A stretch of 64,000 bases of DNA from Thiohalomonas sp963783235 (GCA_963783235.1 CAWAMN010000001.1:1798001-1862000), one strand, 5' to 3'; shown: positions 44,602-52,952, numbered from the stretch's first letter. The notes: generated by a model from the sequence alone, not told the origin. A program made the numbers and translations.

Positions 44602-45729
44602 TCATTCGTGGTAGGCCATTGTCTTATAGCCGTTGCGCTTCACCAGTTCGTCGCGCTCGGCGGCTTTTAGATCTTCCTTTGCCATTTCGGCGACCAACTC
44701 CTCGAAGCTTATCTTGGGGCTCCAGCCAAGTTTCTCTTTGGCTTTGCTGGGATCGCCTAGAAGGGTTTCTACTTCAGTGGGGCGGAAGTAGCGGGGATCA
44801 ACGGCGACAATGGCTCTTTCTTTTTCCCCCTCTCCCCAGCCCTCTCCCTCAAGGAGAGATGGAGAAATCCAATAGGCTTTTTCGTCGACGCCTTGGCCTT
44901 CCCAGCGGAGTTTCATGCCGAGTTCGTCGGCGGCGGCCTGGACGAAGTCGCGAACGCTGTACTGTTGGCCAGTGGCTATGGCGAAATCCTCGGGCTCTTC
45001 CTGCTGAAGCATCAGCCACTGCATTTCGACGTAGTCTTTTGCATGGCCCCAGTCACGTTTCGCATCGAGGTTGCCGAGGTAGAGGCAGTCTTGGAGGCCT
45101 AGCTTGATACGCGCAAGGGCCCGGGTGATCTTTCGGGTGACGAACGTCTCGCCTCGGATGGGCGATTCGTGGTTGAAAAGGATTCCGTTACAGGCGTAAA
45201 TGCCATAAGCCTCACGATAATTCACCGTAATCCAGTACGCATAAAGCTTGGCCACCGCATAAGGCGAACGCGGGTAAAACGGAGTCGTTTCCTTTTGGGG
45301 AACTTCCTGCACTTTGCCAAAAAGCTCAGAGGTGGAGGCTTGATAGAAACGGGTTTTTTTCTTGAGCCCAAGGATACGGATAGCTTCCAGGATTCGTAAC
45401 GGACCGAGGGCATCGGAGTTGGCAGTGTACTCGGGCTCTTCGAAAGAGACGGCGACGTGGCTCTGAGCGGCCAAGTTGTAGATCTCGTCCGGCTGGACCT
45501 CCTGCATGATTCGGATAATGCTGCTGGAATCGGTCATGTCGCCATGGTGCAGAATGAATCGGCGCTCTGCCTCATGCGGGTCCTGGTACAGGTGATCGAT
45601 ACGGTCCGTATTAAAAAGGGATGACCTGCGCTTGATGCCGTGGACATCGTAGCCTTTTTCCAAAAGGAATTCGGCAAGGTAGGCACCATCTTGGCCCGTT
45701 ATGCCAGTAATCAGTGCTTTTTTCCGCAT
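44602..45729 (-). CDS. gmd: GDP-mannose 4,6-dehydratase
   Basis: First step of GDP-L-fucose synthesis, 375 residues. GITGQDGAYLAEFLLEKGY is the NADP-binding start, STSELFGKV and PYAVAKLYAYW carry the catalytic Thr/Glu and Tyr/Lys. DPRYFRPTEVETLLGDP is strongly conserved. Between GVDEKAYW and IVAVDPRYF lies SPSLLEGEGWGEGEKER, encoded by a copy of the type C palindrome. That loop is variable in the family, so the enzyme is probably active. Confidence 0.96.
   Translation of the reverse strand: MRKKALITGITGQDGAYLAEFLLEKGYDVHGIKRRSSLFNTDRIDHLYQDPHEAERRFILHHGDMTDSSSIIRIMQEVQPDEIYNLAAQSHVAVSFEEPEYTANSDALGPLRILEAIRILGLKKKTRFYQASTSELFGKVQEVPQKETTPFYPRSPYAVAKLYAYWITVNYREAYGIYACNGILFNHESPIRGETFVTRKITRALARIKLGLQDCLYLGNLDAKRDWGHAKDYVEMQWLMLQQEEPEDFAIATGQQYSVRDFVQAAADELGMKLRWEGQGVDEKAYWISPSLLEGEGWGEGEKERAIVAVDPRYFRPTEVETLLGDPSKAKEKLGWSPKISFEELVAEMAKEDLKAAERDELVKRNGYKTMAYHE
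44826..44860. repeat. Type C palindrome inside gmd
   Basis: CCCCCTCTCCCCAGCCCTCT followed by CCCTCAAGGAGAGAT, the same element as at 50553 and in the MITE. It is read in frame as part of a surface loop of Gmd (LLEGEGWGEGE). Confidence 0.8.
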
Positions 45730-45790
45730 TTTAAATATTTCCTAACCAAAATATTGGGACTTGCGATGGTGTGTTTCTTTCAGGACATTG

Positions 45791-45870
45791 CTCGCGGCAG
45801 GATGCCGCTCCCACTGGCCGCTGCCGCTTCCATAGGCTACTGCCCCGCCTACAGGCGACTGCCCCTACAA
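45791..45870. repeat. REP-like palindromes between manC and gmd
   Basis: A type B-like copy (CTCGCGGCAGGATGCCGCTC) followed by degenerate pieces (GGCCGCTGCCGCTTCC, CCCCGCCTACAGGCGACTGC). It occupies much of the 174-base gap and has no coding frame. Confidence 0.6.
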
Positions 45871-45903
45871 GTTATCGCCTCTGCAACTGTTTGCTTGAAG
45901 TGG

Positions 45904-47346
45904 TCAACGATCGTAATCATCGTCGAAGCGCTCAATATCATCTTCCTCTAGGTACTCACCAACCTGTACTTCGATGATTTCGAGGGGAATTTTGCCCCGA
46001 TTCTCTAGGCGGTGCTTCACGCCGATGGGGATGTAGGTGCTTTGGTTCTTGGCGACCGTAATCACTTCATCTTCCCGAGTTACCGTGGCGGTGCCGGAGA
46101 CGACGATCCAATGCTCGGAGCGGTGCTGGTGACGCTGGAGGCTCAGTGATGCATCCGGGTTTACGGTGATGCGTTTCATCTTGAAACCGGGGAGCTCTTC
46201 GAGGACGGTGTACCTTCCCCATGGGCGTTGCACGGTGGGGTGCAGAATGTGCTCTTGGGAATTGCTCTGTTTGAGTGAATCGACGATTTCGCGTACCCGC
46301 TGTGACTCGCCCCGTTTCGTCACCAGCACGGCATCGGCCGTTTCGATGATGCAGAGGTCCTGCACGCCGACCGCGGCTACTAGGCGTTTGTTGCTGTGAA
46401 CCAGTGAATTACCACAGTCGGTTACGATGGCTCGCCCCTGGACGGCATTGTTGTCATCATCGCGTTCGGCTACTTCGTGAACGGCATCCCAGCTGCCCAC
46501 ATCGGACCAACCGAGGGAACAGGGAATGAGAGCGACATTGTTGCTCTTCTCCAGAACGCCATAGTCGATACTGATATTGGGCATGCTGGCAAACCCGCGG
46601 TCGATAGCATCCTGCAACGATTCACTCTCCGCCCAGTCGGCGCGGATCTTTTTGACTGTGGAGTAGACGTCCGGCAGCTGGGCTTTAATTTCTGAAAGGA
46701 TGGCGGATGCCCGCCAGACGAACATTCCCGAATTCCAGTAGTAGCAATCCTGGGCGACAAACTCCTCGGCCTTTTTGGGGTCGGGTTTTTCAGTAAATTC
46801 GTCGACCGCTAAAACAGCAGAAGGGCTTTCAGCCCCGATCTCTTCCGCTACTTTTATATAGCCAAACCCGGTATCGGGTCGGGTCGGTTTGATACCGAAA
46901 GTGATCAGCCGACCATCTTCAGCAGCAGCGATCGCTTGCTGTAACGCCTCCTGGAAGGCTTCTGAGTGCTTGATGATATGGTCGGCAGGCAGAACAACCA
47001 TGATAGGGTCTTCACCCGAGGCTTGGTCCTGCAGCCAAGCGGCAGCGAGCGCAATGGCCGGCGCAGTGTTCCGGCCGACCGGCTCAAGCAGTGTCTGATA
47101 GGGACGGAGACTGTTGTAGGCTTCGCCCTTGGCGTGCTCCGCGCCGGTGACTATCAGGACGTCACTGGGTTGAATCAGCGGCGCCAGACGCTCAATGGTG
47201 GATTCGAGCAGCGTCTTTTCACCTTGCAGTTTCAGAAATTGTTTAGGAAGTTGCAGCCGGGACAGCGGCCAAAGGCGTGTGCCACTACCGCCGGCAAGTA
47301 CGACAGCTTTAACTCGGGACTTATCGTGGTTTTGGTATTCAGGCAT
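45904..47346 (-). CDS. manC: Mannose-1-phosphate guanylyltransferase / mannose-6-phosphate isomerase
   Basis: Bifunctional type II PMI-GMP of 480 residues. The N-terminal pyrophosphorylase domain has VLAGGSGTRLWPLSR and PKQFLKLQG, and FTEKPDPKKAEEFV. The C-terminal cupin (about residue 360 on) with FKMKRITVNPDASLSLQRHQ, HRSEHWIVVSGTA and KHRLENRGKIPLEIIEVQVG is the isomerase. Supplies GDP-mannose to gmd. The start overlaps manB by 8 bases. Confidence 0.97.
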   Translation of the reverse strand: MPEYQNHDKSRVKAVVLAGGSGTRLWPLSRLQLPKQFLKLQGEKTLLESTIERLAPLIQPSDVLIVTGAEHAKGEAYNSLRPYQTLLEPVGRNTAPAIALAAAWLQDQASGEDPIMVVLPADHIIKHSEAFQEALQQAIAAAEDGRLITFGIKPTRPDTGFGYIKVAEEIGAESPSAVLAVDEFTEKPDPKKAEEFVAQDCYYWNSGMFVWRASAILSEIKAQLPDVYSTVKKIRADWAESESLQDAIDRGFASMPNISIDYGVLEKSNNVALIPCSLGWSDVGSWDAVHEVAERDDDNNAVQGRAIVTDCGNSLVHSNKRLVAAVGVQDLCIIETADAVLVTKRGESQRVREIVDSLKQSNSQEHILHPTVQRPWGRYTVLEELPGFKMKRITVNPDASLSLQRHQHRSEHWIVVSGTATVTREDEVITVAKNQSTYIPIGVKHRLENRGKIPLEIIEVQVGEYLEEDDIERFDDDYDR

Positions 47347-48706
47347 TGGCCGTGATCAATTGGCTGAGTTGTTCTGTTCGCGCTCGCACCTGTGCGATAT
47401 CGCCCCGAGACTCTACGTTGAGCCGGATAACGGGTTCGGTATTGGAACCTCTGAGGTTGAAGCGCCAGTCGGGAAATTCGACGCTGACCCCGTCGGTTTT
47501 ATCAAGGCTTGGCGATTCTGACTCGAAAGCTTTCAGAATGCTTTTTATCGTATTAGGGACGGAGTTGACTTTGAAATTGAGTTCGCCACTGCACGGGTAG
47601 GCTTCAATGCGTTCATCCACCAGTTGTGAAAGCGGCTTTTGCGTCGTGCTCATGAGTTCGGCAATGAGCAACCAGGGGATCATGCCGCTGTCGCAGTAGG
47701 CGAAGTCGCGAAAGTAGTGATGCGCGGACATTTCGCCGCCGTAAATGGCGTTTTCTTTACGCATGCGCTCTTTGATAAAGGCATGCCCCGTCTTGCTTTG
47801 GACGGGGACGCCTCCGGCCGCCTGAACCATCTCCAGCGTATTCCAGGTAAGGCGGGGATCGTGAATCACCTTGGCACCGGGCTCTTTTTTAAGCAGTTCA
47901 GCCGCCAGAAGACCAACGATGTAATAGCCTTCGATGAATCGGCCGTTTTCGTCGAACAAGAAGCAGCGGTTGAAGTCGCCGTCCCAGGCGATGCCCAGAT
48001 CGGCGCCCTGTTCCCGTAAGGCTTGGGAGGTGCTCTCGCGGTTTTCCGGGAGCAAGGGATTGGGGATTCCGTTTGGAAACTCGCCGTCGGGCTCATGGTG
48101 CAGCCGTGTCACTTTAAACGGGAGATGTTCGGCTAAAGCATCGAAGGCAGGACCAGCGCCGCCGTTGCCAGCGTCGACGACCAACTTCAACGGCGCCAGG
48201 CGAGCGGGCTGGACAAATGAAAGCACCTTGTCGATATATTCTTTAGTAATGTCGAGTGAACGGTTGACGCCTCTTCGCCGAGCGGCAGCCGCTTCGGCGC
48301 GCCAATTGGCCGCGAGAACCTCGATATCGCGCAAGCCGGTATCACCGCTCACCGGTCGCGCATCTTCCCGGACCAGTTTCATCCCGTTGTAATCCATTGG
48401 GTTATGACTGGCGGTCACCATGATTCCGCCGCCCATACCGACCCCAGCCGCGGCGAAGTAGACCATTTCGGTGCCGCACAGGCCGATATCGACGGTATCG
48501 ACGCCGGCATCGTTCAACCCTCGAATGACGGCAATGGCCAAAGCATCGCTGGTCAACCGGATATCGCGCCCAACGGCTACTGCGCCAATTGGCTGAATGA
48601 CTTCGGCATACGCCCGACCTATCCGATAGGCGATGTCTTCATTGAGTTCGTCCGGTACGCGCCCACGAATATCGTATGCTTTGAAGCAGGTCAATCTGTA
48701 TTCCAC
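47339..48706 (-). CDS. manB: Phosphomannomutase/phosphoglucomutase
   Basis: Interconverts hexose-6- and hexose-1-phosphates (AlgC family), 455 residues. The phosphoserine is Ser100 in MVTASHNPMDYNG. The magnesium loop is AWDGDFNRCFLFDENG and the sugar loop is GEMSAHHYF. The C-terminal domain has RGSNTEPVIRLNVES. It begins 3 bases after the regulator stop, so it is probably co-transcribed with it. Its first 60 codons exist as a decayed copy at 15570-15757. Confidence 0.96.
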   Translation of the reverse strand: MEYRLTCFKAYDIRGRVPDELNEDIAYRIGRAYAEVIQPIGAVAVGRDIRLTSDALAIAVIRGLNDAGVDTVDIGLCGTEMVYFAAAGVGMGGGIMVTASHNPMDYNGMKLVREDARPVSGDTGLRDIEVLAANWRAEAAAARRRGVNRSLDITKEYIDKVLSFVQPARLAPLKLVVDAGNGGAGPAFDALAEHLPFKVTRLHHEPDGEFPNGIPNPLLPENRESTSQALREQGADLGIAWDGDFNRCFLFDENGRFIEGYYIVGLLAAELLKKEPGAKVIHDPRLTWNTLEMVQAAGGVPVQSKTGHAFIKERMRKENAIYGGEMSAHHYFRDFAYCDSGMIPWLLIAELMSTTQKPLSQLVDERIEAYPCSGELNFKVNSVPNTIKSILKAFESESPSLDKTDGVSVEFPDWRFNLRGSNTEPVIRLNVESRGDIAQVRARTEQLSQLITANA

Positions 48707-48709
48707 GGT

Positions 48710-49051
48710 TCAGGACTCCTGCGGCTTCCCAAGTGCGGCGGCTTCCCGCCGAAGTTCTTCTATTTCCCACTCTAAAGCATTGAACTCTTCAAGCTTCCTC
48801 TTTAGGAAGCGGACCGTAATGGAGGCTTTTTCTTCCACACCTTTGGGCGTAAGAAGATAGACGTAGGCGCGCTTGCTGGGGTTGTTCTTGAAGTTGGCGG
48901 CCTTAATGAGCCCCTTTGTGATCAGAGCCTTGAGGCAGTAGTTGACTTTGCCAAGGCTGACACCGAGCTCATGCGCCAGTTCTCGCTGGCTGGCGTTGGG
49001 GTTGGCCTCCAAGTATTTGAGGAGGCGGTATCGGGTCTCTTCCGGCAGCAT
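48710..49051 (-). CDS. MarR family EPS-associated transcriptional regulator
   Basis: A 113-residue winged-helix protein of the group found next to exopolysaccharide loci. The helix-turn-helix is ASQRELAHELGVSLGKVNYC, then LKALITKGLIKAANF and the wing KRAYVYLLTPKGVEEKA. The C-terminal 35 residues are a charged, probably dimerising helix. It heads the manB-manC-gmd-fcl run. A palindrome and a promoter directly upstream suggest self-regulation. A decayed duplicate lies at 15760-16014. Confidence 0.92.
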   Translation of the reverse strand: MLPEETRYRLLKYLEANPNASQRELAHELGVSLGKVNYCLKALITKGLIKAANFKNNPSKRAYVYLLTPKGVEEKASITVRFLKRKLEEFNALEWEIEELRREAAALGKPQES

Positions 49052-49075
49052 GGAAGCAGTTAGGCCTTAAACCTG

Positions 49076-49120
49076 CGTTCAACGGTTGAACGATGTTATA
49101 CGTAGGGATGCGGCGGGTCA
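49076..49120 (-). promoter_or_regulatory. Promoter and palindromic operator of the EPS regulator
   Basis: On the minus strand TTGACC (49120-49115) and TATAAC (49099-49094) are 15 bases apart. Directly after the -10 is a perfect 15-base palindrome, GTTCAACGGTTGAAC (49076-49090), covering the expected start of transcription and 25 bases before the ATG. The position is that of a repressor site, probably for the regulator itself. The short spacer suggests a weak promoter. Confidence 0.6.
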
Positions 49121-49189
49121 ATGGATGGGAATATCGGATGGGGCAGTCGTTTCCGGCCAAACGGTGGTAGGCGTTTCTCGTCGAGTGCT

Positions 49190-49520
49190 CGAGGACGGCT
49201 TCGCCGTTTTCGCCCAAGTGTGGGATCCTACAGAAGATGGCGTTCCGTTGTTGTCGCGGCAGTCAGTCCTCTGGCCGGATGGTCAAAAGCGGCTTCGCCA
49301 TTTTCGCCCACGGGGTGGGCTCTACGGGGGTGGCGTTGCGTTTTTGTAGCGGCAGGCAGTCCTCTGGCCGGATGGTCGAGGGCGGCTTCGCCGTTTTCGC
49401 GCACGGGGTGGACTCCTACATGGATGGCGTTGCCGTTGTTGTAGAAGGGCGGGCAGTCCTCTGGCCGGAGGGTCAAGGACGGCTTCGCCGTTTTCGCCCA
49501 CGGGGTGGGCTCCTACAAGG
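49190..49520. repeat. REP array, four degenerate units
   Basis: Four units of about 90 bases with TTTCGCCCACGGGGTGGGCT then CCTAC copies, preceded by GGCTTCGCCGTTTTCGCC-type linkers and paired with the diverged partner CAGTCCTCTGGCCGGA. It lies between the regulator promoter and the 3' end of the epimerase gene. Confidence 0.85.
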
Positions 49521-49542
49521 AATTGCAAAGCGTTGTCTGGGG

Positions 49543-50550
49543 CTAGGGCTTGTAGTAGTCGCTGTACCAACGAACGAATTTTTCGACCCCTTCTTCCAGC
49601 GCTGTATCGGGGCGATAGTCGGTGTCGCGGACCAAGTCGTCTACATCGGCGTAGGTGTCAGGGACATCTCCGGGTTGCAGCGGGAGGTATTCCTTTTTGG
49701 CTTCTTTTCCCAAGGCCTTCTCGAGTGCCGCGATGAAATCCATGAGCTGAATCGGCTGGTTGTTGCCGATGTTGTAGACGCGCCACGGAGCGGAACTTGT
49801 GGCGGAGTCGGGTTGGTCGCTGGACCAGTCGGGGTTGGGTTCTGCAGGCTTATCCAAAACCCGGATCACGCCCTCGATGATATCGTCGATATAGGTGAAA
49901 TCGCGGCGATGGTTGCCGTGGTTGAAGACCTTGATGGCTTCGCCTTCCAGAATGGCCTTGGTGAACTTGATGGGGGCCATGTCGGGGCGGCCCCACGGGC
50001 CATATACGGTGAAGAAGCGCAGGCCCGTCGTCGGCAGGCCGTAGAGATGGCTGTAGGTGTGGGCCATCAGCTCGTTGGCTTTCTTGCTGGCGGCGTAGAG
50101 CGAGAGGGGGTGGTCCACGTTGTCGTGAACCGAATAGGGCATTTTGGTGTTGCCGCCGTAGACGGAGCTGGATGAGGCGTAGACCAGATGCTCTACGTTG
50201 TTGTGGCGGCATCCTTCCAGGACGTGGGCGAAACCGAGCAAGTTGCTGTCTACATAAGCGAGGGGGTTCTCAATCGAATAGCGGACGCCTGCCTGGGCGG
50301 CCAGGTTTACCACCCCTTGGGGTTTATGTTCCTGGAAAGCGTCGGCCACACCTTCGCGATCGGCCAGGTCGAGACGGAGGTGGATGTAGTTCGGGTGCTC
50401 GGCAAAGCGGGCGAGTCGTGCCTCTTTTAGGGCGGGATCGTAGTAGTCATTATGATTGTCGATGCCGACGACCTGATCGCCGCGTTCGAGCAGGCGGATG
50501 GCCAATTCCGCGCCGATGAAGCCTGCTGCTCCTGTTACTAGTACCTTCAT
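49543..50550 (-). CDS. NAD-dependent epimerase, UDP-glucuronate 4-epimerase-like
   Basis: Extended SDR of 335 residues, close to the capsular polysaccharide protein I / GAE group. MKVLVTGAAGFIGAELAIRL binds NAD. YASSSSVYGGNTKMP provides Ser, SLYAASKKANELMAHTYSHL Tyr and Lys, and FFTVYGPWGRPDMAPIKFT is the group signature. It would make UDP-galacturonate from the product of the nearby Ugd. Its Shine-Dalgarno (GAGGG, 5 bases from the ATG) lies inside a type C palindrome. Confidence 0.9.
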   Translation of the reverse strand: MKVLVTGAAGFIGAELAIRLLERGDQVVGIDNHNDYYDPALKEARLARFAEHPNYIHLRLDLADREGVADAFQEHKPQGVVNLAAQAGVRYSIENPLAYVDSNLLGFAHVLEGCRHNNVEHLVYASSSSVYGGNTKMPYSVHDNVDHPLSLYAASKKANELMAHTYSHLYGLPTTGLRFFTVYGPWGRPDMAPIKFTKAILEGEAIKVFNHGNHRRDFTYIDDIIEGVIRVLDKPAEPNPDWSSDQPDSATSSAPWRVYNIGNNQPIQLMDFIAALEKALGKEAKKEYLPLQPGDVPDTYADVDDLVRDTDYRPDTALEEGVEKFVRWYSDYYKP

Positions 50551-50552
50551 AT

Positions 50553-50590
50553 TGCCCTCACCCTGGCCCTCTCCCTGAGGGAGAGGGTAG
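50553..50590. repeat. Type C palindrome at the epimerase start
   Basis: TGCCCTCACCCTGGCCCTCT followed by CCCTGAGGGAGAGGGTAG. On the minus strand its end GTGAGGGCAAT immediately precedes the ATG of the epimerase at 50550 and provides the ribosome site. Confidence 0.8.
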
Positions 50591-50754
50591 ATATCACGTA
50601 TGTTGTGGCTGGTATTCTCACGGCTGCCTGCGACCCCGGGGAGTCTGCCGTGGTGAGCCGTTGATAGGATAGCCGATATGGGGCTCTATCTGGAGGTTCT
50701 GGGGGGCTCCGGTTTCGGTGGGGGGCAACCAGTGAGAGTATTTCTCAGGTGACT

Positions 50755-50900
50755 CGCCCACGGGGTGGGCTCCTACAGGGGCGTGGTTGCCTTCGGGCTC
50801 GTAGGAGCCCAGCCCTCTGGGCGAATGCTTTCATCAGGCATTTCGCCCACGGGGTGGGCTCCTACAGGGGCGTGGTTGCCTTCGGATCCTGTAGGAGAGG
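50755..50900. repeat. REP units upstream of cysC
   Basis: Two type A copies in CACGGGGTG form, each followed by GGGGCGTGGTTGCCTTCGG. The first is paired with the inverted GTAGGAGCCCAGCCCTCTGG copy. The last inverted copy is cut short after TGTAGGAGAGG. Confidence 0.85.
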
Positions 50901-50984
50901 ATGATCGCCGTTCAAGGTCGGCCTTGATAAAATGGCCGAACTTGCTAGACGTGATACGTCAATTTTTGAAACGGGGTGGAGCAG

Positions 50985-51617
50985 ATGGGACGGAGCAGCA
51001 ATGTGGTGTGGCACCAGGGTTCGGTCGACCGGGGGCGCCGGGAAGGATTGAATGGCCATAAAGGACAGGTGGTCTGGTTTACGGGCCTTTCCGGGGCTGG
51101 CAAATCCACTATCGCTCATGCGCTGGAGGAGAGGCTTTTCCAACTCGGATGCCGCACTTACGTCCTCGACGGGGACAATGTTCGTCACGGCCTCTGTGGG
51201 GATCTGAGCTTTTCCGTCGAGGATCGGCACGAAAACATCCGTCGTGTCGGTGAGATCGCCAAACTCTTCGTTGATGCCGGAGTCATCGTGCTTACGGCCT
51301 TCATCTCTCCGTTGCGAAGCGACCGCGAGCGGGCCAGGGAGCTGATTGGCGAGGATTTTAACGAAGTTTATTGTGCCTGCCCGATCTCTGAATGCGAACG
51401 GCGCGATGTAAAAGGCATGTACAAGCGGGCGCGCTTGGGAGAAATCAAGGAATTTACGGGGATTTCGTCACCGTATGAAGAGCCGGAGAACCCGGAATTG
51501 GTTGTCGACTCTTCCGTCCTCTCCGTAGACGAATGCGTCGATGCTCTTTTGCAGCTGCTCGTGGAACGAAAGGTGATTCCGAGCCCGGTTTCGGCGGAAG
51601 TCGAGGCGATTGGGTGA
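50985..51617 (+). CDS. cysC: Adenylylsulfate (APS) kinase
   Basis: Phosphorylates APS to PAPS, the sulfuryl donor. The ATG at 50985 gives 210 residues; a GTG at 50976 is possible. The P-loop is FTGLSGAGKSTIA. LDGDNVRHGL (Asp, Arg of the APS site), LTAFISPLRSDRERAR and FTGISSPYEEPENPEL are all family motifs. It is a stand-alone kinase with no cysD/cysN beside it, which suggests it serves sulfation rather than general sulfate assimilation. With six sulfotransferase genes in the same region, it most likely supplies their PAPS. REP arrays lie on both sides. The 13-base palindrome GACGTGATACGTC at 50948-50960 lies just upstream and may be an operator. Confidence 0.95.
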   Translation: MGRSSNVVWHQGSVDRGRREGLNGHKGQVVWFTGLSGAGKSTIAHALEERLFQLGCRTYVLDGDNVRHGLCGDLSFSVEDRHENIRRVGEIAKLFVDAGVIVLTAFISPLRSDRERARELIGEDFNEVYCACPISECERRDVKGMYKRARLGEIKEFTGISSPYEEPENPELVVDSSVLSVDECVDALLQLLVERKVIPSPVSAEVEAIG

Positions 51618-51651
51618 GACAGAGGGCTGATAGATAATCCTGATCGGGATT

Positions 51652-51948
51652 CGCCACGGGGTGGGCTCCTACAAGGGCGTGTTGCCTTCGGGTCCTGTCG
51701 GGGCCCAGACCTCTGGGCAAATGACCCCATTCGCCTATTTCGCCCACGGGGTGGGCTCCTACAGGGGCGTTTTGCCTTCGGGTCATGTAGGAGCCCAGCC
51801 CTCTGTGAAGGATGTCATTCGGGCCGTTTTCGCCCACGGGGTGGGCTCCTACAAGGATGTGTTGCCTTCGGGTCCTGTCGGGGCCCAGCCCTCTGGGCGA
51901 ATGACTCCATTCGCCTATTTCGCCCACGGGGTGTGGGCTCCTACAGAG
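51652..51948. repeat. REP array between cysC and the HEPN gene
   Basis: Seven or so half-units in alternating orientation, including CACGGGGTGGGCTCCTACA copies and GTCGGGGCCCAGACCTCTGG variants, with linkers GGGCGTGTTGCCTTCGGG. It fills the 3' space shared by the convergent cysC and HEPN genes. Confidence 0.88.
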
Positions 51949-51976
51949 GCATGGTTTCTTCAGGGCAGTCGTCTTG

Positions 51977-52500
51977 TCACCAGGACTCCAACGATTGCTT
52001 CTTTGGCAAATTTTCGGAGTGAATATCCATTCGGTTGCTGGCGAAGTCAACCACCCGGTTGTAGGTATCGATTAGCAGTTCTGAGTACTGCTTGGCCAGT
52101 TTCAGGTCTTCTGCGAACCTTTCCGGGTCTTCCATGTATTCGTGGACGAGGCGGTTTCTCAGTTTCCTCGCTTCGAGCCACTGCTGGACGCTTTCGATCG
52201 TGCCGAGCCTTTCGGCGCGATTCAGCACCTCGATTTGGCTACCGGGCACTTCTGCCAAAGCCGTCAGCCATCTTGGAAGCAGCTTATCCGCCATGGTGTC
52301 CTGCATTCGCCCATAGCGTGAGACGAAAGCTTCCAGGCGTTCCGCGATTTCGGGTTTCGCCTCAAGGCCATTACCCATTCTTTACTGATCGGCTGCTCGT
52401 ACAGCCTGTGCCAGCTATAAGCCAGGTGTCGTCCTTCGCGCGAGACAAGTGCTAACGTATCCAGAAATCGGTCGACCGGGAGCAGGGTTTCGTCACTCAT
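51977..52500 (-). pseudogene. HEPN-domain toxin-like protein, frameshifted
   Basis: The N-terminus MSDETLLPVDRFLDTLALV starts at the ATG at 52500 and runs to SKEWVMA. The remainder continues in another frame as LEAKPEIAERLEAFVSRYG and on to the end. Adding one base near 52370 (GGCCTTGAGG to GGCCCTTGAGG) joins them. The HEPN RNase motif RNRLVHEY (Arg, His, Tyr) is intact in the second part. The start overlaps the MNT gene stop by ATGA, the standard MNT-HEPN toxin-antitoxin layout. The second frame also has its own ATG at 52378, so a shortened protein of 133 residues is possible. Confidence 0.8.
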
Positions 52501-52796
52501 AACCTGATTCCTGTTCGTAATGCTTCGTCATGCACCCTCTGGCGTGCTGCTTCCGGGTCCAGTACCAAGACGTCAATGGGCTGATCGCCCAGCTGCATTT
52601 GGAGCTTGGCGACGAGGCTCAAGGCTTTGCGCTCACGCTCTTCGATAGGTGCTGGCGATTTCACAAGGAGGTCAATATCGCCACCGCGCTTGGTATCGTC
52701 CACCCTGGAACCGAAAAGAACGACGGATATGGCTGGCCCGAAGACTTCTTCGGCAGTGCGGCGAATGACGTCTTGTTCTTCGCTGGTCAGGCGCAT
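52497..52796 (-). CDS. MNT-type nucleotidyltransferase (antitoxin-like)
   Basis: Minimal nucleotidyltransferase of 99 residues. VVLFGSRVDDTKRGGDIDLLV has the GS motif and DxD metal pair. DVLVLDPEAARQRVHDEALR follows. In characterised MNT-HEPN pairs this protein silences the HEPN toxin, in some cases by adding AMP to its active-site tyrosine. It is upstream of the HEPN gene with a 4-base overlap. Intact. Confidence 0.88.
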   Translation of the reverse strand: MRLTSEEQDVIRRTAEEVFGPAISVVLFGSRVDDTKRGGDIDLLVKSPAPIEERERKALSLVAKLQMQLGDQPIDVLVLDPEAARQRVHDEALRTGIRL

Positions 52797-52832
52797 TCTT
52801 CTCTGTTTCCGGGTTGGCTAATGCCTGAGTTA

Positions 52833-52952
52833 TTCGCCCACGGGGTGGGCTCCTACAGGGGCGTGTTGCTTTCGGGCCCTGTTTGAGCCCAGTGCTCTGG
52901 GCGAATGATGTCAGTCGGGCCGTTTTCGCCCACGGGGTGGGCTCCTACAGGG
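52833..52952. repeat. REP units downstream of ugd
   Basis: Two CACGGGGTGGGCTCCTACAG copies and one inverted partner (TTTGAGCCCAGTGCTCTGGG), with the linker GGGCGTGTTGCTTTCGGG, between the MNT gene and the ugd 3' end. Confidence 0.85.

Noticed and set aside
50976..50984. GTG at 50976 as the cysC start
   Set aside because: No ribosome site before it; the ATG 9 bases on has GGAG just upstream, although the spacing is short and the choice is not certain.
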